Shown: piece by piece, positions 55,570 to 64,000 of the stretch
How positions within the stretch are numbered: the stretch's first letter is position 1
How the letters are laid out: every line of letters starts with the position of its first letter
Assembly: GCA_036362985.1 (NCBI GenBank)
Contig: JAYGXS010000007.1
Location: 18,509,320 to 18,573,319, forward strand
DNA from: Ligula intestinalis
Taxonomy: Eukaryota > Platyhelminthes > Cestoda > Diphyllobothriidea > Diphyllobothriidae
DNA length: 64,000 bases
Direction: 5' to 3'
Made by a program: the position numbers and the translations under genes
The notes under the pieces: generated by a model
Told to the model about the DNA's origin: nothing
Databases searched by the model: none
Seen by the model: only the letters and a program-made list of their open reading frames with translations

Positions 55570-56800
55570 CAAATACCTGGAACGTGAACATTTTCATTCA
55601 ATTGAGTATTTGGTACGAACCACATCTTTGTTCAAATACGAGCGTCATTATCATGTGACACTGCTAGTAAGATCGTTCTACCAGTGTTTTTCTCCCAGTT
55701 ATCATAGCTGACATTCAATACGGACGCTAGGGATTACAACCTGGGCGGGATGCAAAATAATTTAGTTGAGTTCGGGGAAGGGAGTGCATATTTCTAGGCA
55801 GAAGTGACCTAGGCGAGTTGTACTCCCTAAAGCGACCGCGTGGTAAATGCGCTGGACGAACAAGGGGCCAGGCCAGGGCATGACAGGCAATATGCGGTTT
55901 GTGCTCCCATAACAAATGTCGAATGGTTGAGGGCGTTAATGGCACGAAGGCTGACGCCGAACCAGCCACTTGTGGCTTTTATAGCACTCGAACTTTGTGG
56001 GATGTGAGTCTCACATGGCGGTTTCGGCCGCTTACTTCCGGTCCTGCCTCCGGTCTTCTTGACTCTGCTTCAACGCCGGTTTTGGGCGACGAGGGAGGAT
56101 AGAGGGTACGGTGGTGCAGCGTAAATCTACTATCACTTAACAGCAATCCACGTATAAGTCACCGTCCCTCCCCCACCATGCTGTGAAGCACACGGTAGAT
56201 ATGGTCAGAATCGTCAGTCAAACTGTCGGTTTCGTAATTGATTTCAGGGGGCTGCATATTTCTACCTAGCCACACATTCCTTAGACACCCTATCGCACAG
56301 TGGTGGCCTATGCGTGAATTTGTTTACCATGAACTGGTGTTGGCGTGTATCCTTAGCGCCTCAATAGAGTTTATACTCAGAGCACTGCGATCCTCGGGCT
56401 TAGTCCGAGGTTGTTGGAAAAGACAGAAGGCACCTGCGAGTGGGACTTGCTGCGCACAGAAGTCTGAGTTGTTGTCTCAGGCAGCAGTGGTCCGCAGCGA
56501 CGCCAGGTCTAGCGTTGACTCCGTACATTTATGCCCGAGAGAAGGTGAGACAGTGGTAGCTACCTTGTTACGATTGTGTAACTAGTTCAGGCCGTGCTCA
56601 TTTGGTGCCTGTTGCATTACACAGGGATGTTTCGTGTACAGTGGTCCACGCTGCGTCCGTATTGAGGTCCCCTTAGGCAGCCGCGACTATCTGTACTCAC
56701 GCGTGTATGTATCCTGGTGAAAGTCGATCAAGTGTCTGTAGGTCAGCGAGTGGGAAACTTCTTGACTTTGATGCAGCTGGCATTGAACAAAGAAGGTAAA
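55570..56800. other. No recognisable gene
   Basis: Frames 55727-55969 (minus) and 56238-56585 (plus) have no domain. Probably degraded repeat. Confidence 0.4.
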
Positions 56801-56804
56801 TTTG

Positions 56805-57195
56805 TTAAGTTGGCTTGGCAGATTTGCCTAATTTGAGTTGACCCAAGTGTGAAAAACTCTAGGCGTTTGGTGGGTCAACTCAAATTAAGCAAATCTGCCA
56901 AACTAACTTAATAATTAAGTCAGCCTAGTAGTCATTCTGGTGGATTCTAGATGATTGTTTAGGCAATCCTGCTTGGGCAGTCAACTTGCTCCCGTATTGG
57001 TGGATTCCATATGAGCGAAAATTTGAGCGGGTAATATCGATCCAAGTGTGATTAAACTCATGGCGTGAAGCGGACGTTTGTAGCTTAACGGTAGAGCATT
57101 GGCTTCAAGCAAAGGCTTTCTCTGATGCGCGGGTTCAAATCCCGCCAATCACCTAGAGTTTTTCACGCTTGGGTCAAATCAAAAAGTAGATTTGG
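56805..57195 (+). mobile_element. SINE S2 copy
   Basis: GGGTCAACTCAAATTAAGC, AGTAGTCATTCTGGTGGATTC, GTTTAGGCAATCCTGCTTGG, GTGTGATTAAACTCATGGCG, TTTGTAGCTTAACGGTAGAGC, GCGGGTTCAAATCCCGCC, TTTTTCACGCTTGGGTC. A and B boxes intact. Confidence 0.85.
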
Positions 57196-57199
57196 CTCT

Positions 57200-57530
57200 T
57201 AGCCACGTACCTGTATCGCTCAGTCTTCGCAAACACCTCGTAAATAAGTAGTAAGAAATTGAAGTGACAAGATAAGTGTCAATGCGGTTCAGGGTATCCG
57301 AATCTCCATCTATTCACAAAACTAACTCAGTATGAACCATTCATGAAGGCCTGGAATCTCACATGAGCGACGGTGTTACAGTAAACAGCCAGTGGGAAAG
57401 TAGAATCAGCAGTTCTCATCAGATGGTAATCTTTTAAGGCAAGGACTTGAGCGCATCACATCAGAAAAATGAAGTCCTGTTCCAGTGACCGCATATTCTT
57501 CTTCTGAGTTTCGAGAGCCTTCGAATTATA
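57200..57530. other. No recognisable gene
   Basis: Nothing supported. Confidence 0.45.
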
Positions 57531-57534
57531 TAGC

Positions 57535-57735
57535 ATTTCCGAGAAAGACAAGGGCTACTTGACTGGCCACTTCTAGTTTATTAGCCGTCATCAACCAGTC
57601 ATACCCTCTTCCAAGTGGTACCGGTATTCCACGAGGGTCAAACCCGTGAACTATCGATTGGAAGTCTGACACTCTAAACATTGAGCCACGAGCTCATTGT
57701 CTTGCCGGCTTAGGTCGAGAGATATTGACACTCCT
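57535..57735 (-). mobile_element. SINE S1 copy
   Basis: Minus: AATATCTCTCGACCTAAGCC leader, ATGAGCTCGTGGCTCAATG, ATAGTTCACGGGTTTGACCC, GGTATGACTGGTTGATGACG, CCCTTGTCTTTCTCGG. Confidence 0.8.
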
Positions 57736-57859
57736 GCCGTACATAGATCGCAAACAGAACTTACTCGGCCCGCTCTGCCGTCGGGCTCATTATTTTCTCC
57801 CTTGTATTTGCCGGCACTGCTATCTACCTAGGCTACTGATTGTCTGACCATCGATTTCG

Positions 57860-59560
57860 ATTATTTCCACCATATACCCGAGAGCAGACATGGTGAAAGT
57901 AGACGAGCAGCCATCTAACACACTCAAACCCTCTCTCCGCTTGAAATGGGGACAATAAAAAATTGAGGTGACCGAGCAAGAATCAGGCGTGGGTCGCTTT
58001 CTCCAGTACAGGCCAAAACACCACCTACTTAGGCTTAAATGGCAGTTATCTTTTGCGCTGGTACTACCACTCTATCTACCCTCATCCACATTCAGTGCGT
58101 GTCAAACCAGACTCAAGGAAACCAAGGCTGGTACTGCTACTACTATTTATACTGCTGTTTACTAGCAGTGTAGCTGAGTGATATTAGTGCTGGTACTATT
58201 ACTGACGCAAATTATTGGTCAGATATGACACTGTAATGACAGAAATGACATCGCGCTGAGCTCCTGTTCTTTCAACCTCAACTATGAGTTGGGACCTGGA
58301 TTTATGCTATTCCGAGTCAAGTAGACGTTTGAGACTCGGAGCACATAAATGCTTGCCGCGGTTTTTAACCCTTACCTCTATTCACCAAAACTGTTTCAGT
58401 TGTTCCTAAAATGTAGACAACGAGAGCTAGGATAGTGTTGCTAGAAGTAGTATGCCAATATCAGGAGTGCTAATTCTAGTCATCATGTTTGCTAAGGCCA
58501 GTAATTAGTATACTACAAAGTGGCCTGCACGTGCATGTGCGAAATGTTAACCTAGTACGCAGTCGTAACCTTCATCGGGATTCTAGTAAAATGAAGGGTT
58601 AAAGAAACGTGCATGTAATAATAGCTGACGATCTACCATGCATTTAGGTCGTAAGAAAGAGGTTTTTGCTGTTTTAAGGCAATTTTTGACTGCCTACAGA
58701 ACATAGCTCTAGGTTGGAATTTTAATAACATCATCTGCTTAAATAAGTGCACTATAAGTATGGTAATAAAGGACAACAGTATGACAACACAATGCAGCAG
58801 GAATAGTGCAATATTAGTTATTGTGGTTTCACTAGCGATTTTGGTTCGCATAGTCTAAAAGAAACTGGTACCGTATTACATTTAACGAGTATGAAAATAA
58901 AGAAAGTCGGCTCCAGATACGGATGACAGAAGAGACAGTCTGAATAATGCTGGCGACTAAATCTAGTGTTGAGAAAGTTCGATTACCTGACATGACATCC
59001 AGGGTTTCGTCTGCTAGAGCCAAAGAAGAAACATCTTTTTAGGCACTGAGTGAAGCTTTCGATAGACAAATCACAGTCCCAGGGTACCGTCTTTCTGCAA
59101 AATTAGCTCAACTTTTACCCCGCCTTTATCTTGCAAGGTAATGCCTTTGCCGTTCTGAAGCTAACGATAGAATTACTACTGTATTCAGCTGTAGTTTGGA
59201 ATTTACAGAACTTCGGCTGTCAACATAAGGGCAAAATATGTTCCAGAATTAGCTTAGCATGGCAGCATGGTATTTCCTATACTGTAACAATATCTGAGTG
59301 GCAAGACATACGCATAAATGATAGGAATAAGCACTTACGAGTGATGTAGCCGTTGAACGTCACTTGATAAAGCTTAGCTTCAATCGAGTGCCCAGATTGG
59401 TTTTTGTGCAACCAATAACTCCCGGTTTTGCATTCAGCAGTTCGGACATCAGTTTTGATGATGTCCAACTTATGCTCCAAACAGGTTGGTGCAGTGACTT
59501 CAGTGTGAGTTAGGGTTTAGGTGATAGTCGACTTCCCGCAGCATCAACAAGACTCTCTTC
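57860..59560. other. No recognisable gene
   Basis: AT-rich downstream sequence, no supported feature. Confidence 0.5.
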
Positions 59561-59569
59561 TCTCATCCT

Positions 59570-59670
59570 AGGTTACTAGCCGCTGTGCGATTGCTATAAG
59601 AGCTAAAAAATGAGCTCCAAGGTAGAGCAGAACGGGTGAGTTCCTTTAGCGATTCCTGAACGTTAATCAA
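59570..59670 (+). mobile_element. SINE S1 tail fragment
   Basis: TAGGTTACTAGCCGCTGTGCG, GAGCTCCAAGGTAGAGCAG, GGGTGAGTTCC, GAACGTTAATCAACGAGCC. Confidence 0.7.
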
Positions 59671-60089
59671 CGAGCCTTCGATTAGTAACACGGAGAAGAG
59701 GGCGCCGAAATTGTCTTATAATCGCCTTTTAGCACTTGATACGGCCATGAGCACGTCTGATTTAGACGGTCTCGCAGATTTTTTCTCTGCACGCGTTGCG
59801 GTCTGCAGCAGCGGATCATGGTCAACCTTCGAAGGAAACCGAGCATAGAAAATCCCAGTACCACCTCCATGCCTAGACAGACCTTGAAAAGCCTTATTGC
59901 GAATTAATCTCCCCTTCGGGATCTCCAGGTACGGCCAGTGAAGGAGATGCCCAAGATAGTTGTCGGATAGCCTAACACATTATCGTGTTATCTCACCGGG
60001 CACAAACTGTTTCATTCGAGACAATGTCGATGTGATTCGCAGGCAGCAGTTGCCAAACACCACAAGTTGTCGCTTATTTTCCATGAACA

Positions 60090-60620
60090 TGACAATTAGA
60101 CAATCGGTTTTGACGAGGTCCGCCGTATGCTCAACAGGAGGATGCCGTAGAGACGGTGGCTTGCGCTGCATTATAGTGAGAGTAGACTGGCGTTGCATCT
60201 GCCCCACTCTCTGTTCCGTCCCCCAATTGGGCCTGTTGTCAACACAGAGTACCAAAAGCCGGAAATGGGAGAGGGCACAAATCCACGTACTGTGACCATC
60301 ACCACCACCACAACCACCAAGGAAACCACAGCAAGTTTGGGGGACGGCTCGGATCCTATCTGAGTGGGAATATCATAAAGGTCACGTACAGAAGGAGTTA
60401 TTGCAGTCTGACTCACTTTGCCAGTCTGCCACTCAACACAACAGAACACGCACACTGGGCTGCCCACGCAGTCCGATTTATCCTGCCAGTTGGCAATCTT
60501 TTTAGCCACGACTTTTGGCGCACCGGGCTAGATTCAAGCATGTGAGCTTGTTTATATTGAGGGAAGTACGCTGAGCTGTCGACCTTACCCTCATTCCCAG
60601 CGTCAGACCATCACACACAC
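60090..60620. repeat. Family D copy, longest
   Basis: GACGAGGTCCGCCGTATGCTC, TCTGCCCCACTCTCTG, GTCTGACTCACTTTGCCAG, CACTCAACACAAC, TTTATATTGAGGG and CAGCGTCAGACC. A partial repeat of the first block follows at 60640-60740. No coding domain found. Confidence 0.5.
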
Positions 60621-61329
60621 GATATTATGACCGTCGCTCTGGACGATGTCCACCACGAGTTTCAACAGGGTGAAGCAACACGGTGATTCCTGCGGGCTTA
60701 TAGTGAACTTAGGCTTGTGGAAAATCTACCCCACTCCCTGATATCAAGCCAGCAGTCGAGAAGACCGTAGATTTGGGAGAAAGCAGTCGGCTGGCGTGAT
60801 TAACACTCAATACGCGTACTAACAGCACACCTCGCTAAGCAGGCTCCTGCGTGGGAGCGCCATAAAGACCATATAAAAACCGCATTATTGAACCTGATTC
60901 TCAGCCTGCAGACAAATGTTTCATGCAATTTCGGTGCAACGCATCACCACGCACACACCCCAGCATTCACAACCATACGGAATAACCGACCGGAGGGCTG
61001 CCTGAACATGTGGGTCTTAACGATATTGCCTCGGATCCACAGACATTTTGCACAGATTGTGGAAACCCTGTGCAAGCATAATCGATTCGCGAAGAGATGT
61101 GCCCCTCAAACATGCACAGTGACTGATTGGGTTGTGATTGTCTGCCGTGTGTCAAACGTATGCGTAGCAATATTTACCAACCAGTGCGGATTCAGCACAG
61201 TCTGGCAAACGTACACAGGTAGTCGCCTCCCCCACAGAAGCGAAGATCTCTTGGTTAGCTCGCTGATGCCTGCACCACCTCAAAGGATATCCCTGAAGCC
61301 CCTTTTTTTATAGAAATGGGGTGACAACA

Positions 61330-62141
61330 AACAAAAACGTTGAGAAGGAGCAGATAGGATCATTAGGACAAGAACTATGTTGCCTGACGTTTTGAACTCC
61401 GTCACAGATCCAGCATCAGAGACAATAGCAGAAGAAGCTAATTCGTGTATAGGAAGTTGCAGTATTTTGAACATATAGCCCCTATGTTAGCGCATGCCTA
61501 TGATGACCTGTGTGCGGGTTGTAACCAACTAAATTTTCATCCCCCGTGGTGGGCATGGACGTACTGATTGCTCGGCCATGTGGCTTTCTGGTGCTGGCGT
61601 TAGACAACGCGTCGACATGTGCATTCATCAAGCGACGTATTGCTTTGGCCAAAGTGAACCTCAGCACCAGATATAGATTAGGCAGGGCATTACACTTGTT
61701 TATAGGCTGCAGACCCGTGAACCAGGACTTAATCAATTCGCAGTTCACACGATTGTTTCCTCTCACGAGAGTTTTGGCCTCAGCGAATTTTATTGTATGG
61801 CTGGGACTCGCAGAACAAGGCGCAACTTGAGAAATAGCATCTTTTCTCCGCACTGCTGCGCATGTTCGGCCATTAGCATGCTGATATGTCTTCCAGTTTC
61901 TCGGATGTATTTGCTTTGTCCGCAAGTGCATCAGATCCAACACGCAACTCCAGGTGTTTCTTGCGATGGCAGTGTCTTCTGGTCCCGTTGGCAGACACCC
62001 TGTGGTTGACTTTGGTCTGTGTGCGACTCTAACTGCAAGTAGTGCAAGAGTGCGGCCGACGGCCTCCGGGACCGTTTTTGACGTAAGGAACCGCTCCATA
62101 AAAATTGGGTTCAGTGCGATTTTTGCGACAAAATAGGACAA
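61330..62141 (-). mobile_element. Penelope-like element, 3' portion
   Basis: Minus strand: endonuclease frame, then about 40 bp of spacer, a tail with a degenerate hammerhead-like module (61391-61425) and an end near CCTTCTCAACG. It links the tail module to a GIY-YIG coding region within one element. Confidence 0.75.
61482..62141 (-). pseudogene. Penelope-like GIY-YIG endonuclease fragment
   Basis: A 219-codon minus frame: VRVAHRPKSTTGCL near the start; then a frame-scrambled stretch; AAVRRKDAISQVAPCS, SHTIKFAEAKTLVRGNNRVN, CELIKSWFTGLQPINKCNAL and PYLVLRFTLAK-like text. The ...AVRR-D-SQVA...SHT..F-A...R-LIESW... order is that of Penelope-like endonuclease domains. The Y-GETGR segment is out of frame: ISMLMAEHAQQCGEK-like text is readable in another frame near 61880-61830. 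Broken by at least one frameshift; a fossil. Confidence 0.7.
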
Positions 62142-62204
62142 TTATCAAAAATCAGGGAGCCGATATTTGTCATAAGTATGCAGTAGTATAGGAATTGTAT
62201 TCCA

Positions 62205-62345
62205 TAAATGCTGTCAGTCCCTGTGTGTGGAGTTACGATTTTCTGCTTTCACCTCTGATGATGGATTTGCGATGGATTTCGAAACGTCAGGCGAATAAAA
62301 TTATTCTCCAAACAAGCAGTTCTGCTTCTTTTCAATTACTTCCTG
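62205..62345 (+). mobile_element. Penelope-like tail fragment
   Basis: Hammerhead-like module at 62255-62286, GGCGAATAAAATTATTC, a CTTCTTTT end, then CAATTACTTCCTGGGACTCGC, which is the inverted match of 20975-20995. Confidence 0.65.
62255..62290 (+). ncRNA. Hammerhead-like module
   Basis: CCT-CTGATGA, 19 nt (TGGATTTGCGATGGATTTC), GAAA, ACGT palindrome overlap (GAAACGTC), AGGCG, AATAAA. The CCT/AGG stem I pairing is complete. The most regular copy in the window. Confidence 0.5.
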
Positions 62346-62384
62346 GGACTCGCATTTTCGTTTGTATTTAAAAAAACAGGTTTT

Positions 62385-62500
62385 GAAGAAGGAGATGCGA
62401 GCACTGGAACAAGAGTTTTATTGTTCTGACGTTCCGGATTCCGTAGGGAATCCTTACTCATAGGTACTGGTACAATAGTCTGAGTCATGCGCAAATAGGG
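62385..62500 (-). mobile_element. Mini-retroelement, third copy
   Basis: Minus: CCCTATTTGCGCATGACTC, CTATGAGTAAGGATTCC, GGAATCCGGAACGTCAG, AATAAAACTCTTGTTCCAGTG, CTCCTTCTTC end. Target-site duplication not clear. Confidence 0.75.
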
Positions 62501-62504
62501 GTCG

Positions 62505-64000
62505 GGTTCTTATTTTCCTTTTTCTCTTACCAATTAAACGCCTAATAGAAGGAGATTGTAAGTGACCTGTGAGTCCTTTACCCGCGGATTCCGGCGCTCA
62601 ACAGCGTATTGGGCGGCAAATATGCCAACTGATCTAAGTGTGAAATTGGGCAGGGGTTCCTAGATTTCAAAATTAATCCTTCTTGTATCGACAAACAGGC
62701 TCCAGTTGTCACAACAGCCTCCTACGCAGATAGCTAGACCACGGAGTAGACGGAACCAAGATGCTAGAAATGCCAGAGTTTGGTCGTTATTCAGTCACAG
62801 TGTAAGCTAATCAAAGCGGCTCATTTTCCACGGAAATTGTGTTTGAAAGAAGCGCGAAAATTAAGCGGTGGCTGTGCTCGCCTCTAATTTAGCACACTCA
62901 AATGTAATAGGCATTGCCATTTACGACCCACTACTTCAAGTATATTGCAGAGCTGATTAACAGCTGCAGGTGATATGACCAAGATCACTTAAAGAGACCA
63001 GAGAAAATCGAAAAAAGTCAGGCCTGTATCGGAGGTACGTACCCGGACCCTTGGTGGAAGGTGTTAGGAGTGTAGTCTGACAAAAGGCTAGCAATCTTGC
63101 AGACCCTCCTGAGGCGTCATGCCTGCCACTGACTGCCACAATGATTCCTTTGCCAACAGAGGGCTGTCTTTGCGGCGGTTATACCCACGCGATGACTGTC
63201 CACACGCACTGACCTTGAACCGGACACACGCACGCACGCGCGTCAAGGCGCGTGCCTAAATGGTCGCAGTCCCTCAAGGGCCAACTGGTCACGAGATCTT
63301 ATTCCAATGTGGCCAATGATGCTACAAGTGAACGCGCTTGCCAATCACTTATAAGCCATTGACACCTCTCAGAGAGTGAGTTGCAACACAGACTGCGAGG
63401 ACACCGCATATCCGGTCCCATTGCCGGGCGAACCCCGAAGCGTGGACACTCAGTGCGCTGGAGATCAGCCAGCGACAACAACCACCCGGAAAGCAAATCC
63501 GGGTTTTGTACACGATAAACCCTCCTCCGGGTGGATTCCAAAGTTACGCCCTTCTTATTGTGTTCTAACGTGGGGATTCCAACGGACGTAATTAGACTGT
63601 GACACCACAAAAGTCACCGTTACAGCAGAAGGTAAATTTTCAAGGTAAATTTTCGGATTCCAGATTCATTTATGGTGAATGTATACATGGTAGAAGCCGT
63701 AGAACCGTAAATCCCGCGTTTTATGGTGGGTACGGCCGTTGTGGAGGGCAAAAAGCTATATGAAATATTAAAACAAACTACGCCTACTATAACTAAATAA
63801 GTAGCCAGTTACGCGTAGTTTCAACTCGATGGTTCGATCTGGTAATGTTGCCAACTGGAAACCTGGCTCAAAGCAGTTCGTCCAGACATGTTAGTAGTTC
63901 ATAGACCCTCGACCTTCCTCGTTTGAAAAGCAAATGGATTGATTTTCCTAAATCTGTGGCCCCGGATTACTACGCGTAAAGATGTACAACAAGTGACATT
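62505..64000. other. No recognisable gene
   Basis: Frames at 63299-63610 (minus) and 63376-63591 (plus) overlap and show no domain. GCACGCACGCGCG run at 63228-63241. Confidence 0.45.

Noticed and set aside
42241..62500. Calling the three mini-retroelements active hammerhead ribozymes
   Set aside because: Hairpin and ACGTC parts are kept, but the CTGANGA core strand is absent (CTATGA or TATGA instead).
1..64000. CRISPR arrays, bacterial operons or prophage
   Set aside because: Sequence is clearly metazoan; no regularly spaced direct repeats or polycistronic coding.

Overview
This is animal nuclear DNA, most likely from an invertebrate with a repeat-rich genome. It has one intron-rich developmental gene, a metazoan homeobox, spread over about 30 kb. 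Around and inside it lie tRNA-derived SINEs, foldback/MITE-type DNA elements, Penelope-like retroelements and a Helitron. My guess is a flatworm, possibly a tapeworm, from the mix of long introns, Penelope-like elements and SINEs. This is inference: no species-diagnostic sequence is present. A 10-N gap lies at 14599-14608.

The one convincing gene is a plus-strand PRD-class (Q50, paired-like) homeobox gene. Four exons join with compatible phases: 22755-22815, 29932-30148, 36414-37267 and 52393-53060. The model has 1800 coding bases and a 599-residue protein with a complete 60-residue homeodomain at about residues 89-148. The homeodomain is split by an intron inside codon 5 and most resembles Repo among the families I can recall. 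Exons 2 and 3 are very secure, exon 4 is strong, and exon 1 (first 20 residues) is plausible.

Positions 1-22,000 look intergenic. They hold SINEs, three foldback elements (8945-9895, 12615-13565, 15385-16955, the last with two nested insertions), the 3' half of a dead Helitron (9925-11230, minus), and a Penelope-like element arranged as a 550-bp inverted repeat (18434-19810). Positions 22,040-22,750 are a CpG-rich stretch with a CAG repeat just upstream of the first coding exon, the likely promoter/5' UTR. Intron 1 holds SINEs, a GC-rich island and a 0.9-kb degenerate TAG/AGT repeat. Intron 2 starts with two foldback elements in tandem. Intron 3 (15.1 kb) holds many SINEs, two non-repetitive GC-rich islands with clustered ATTA and TGACAG motifs (candidate enhancers), and recent small insertions with target-site duplications. 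After 53,060 only repeats were recognised, including a second Penelope-like fragment with a GIY-YIG domain (61482-62141, minus).

The most interesting non-genic signal is a small RNA-like module at the ends of the Penelope-like remnants. CTGANGA is followed by exactly 19 nt, then GAAA, then a self-complementary ACGT or AGCT, then C/T and AGG/AGA. Its variation falls where a hammerhead ribozyme tolerates or compensates change.
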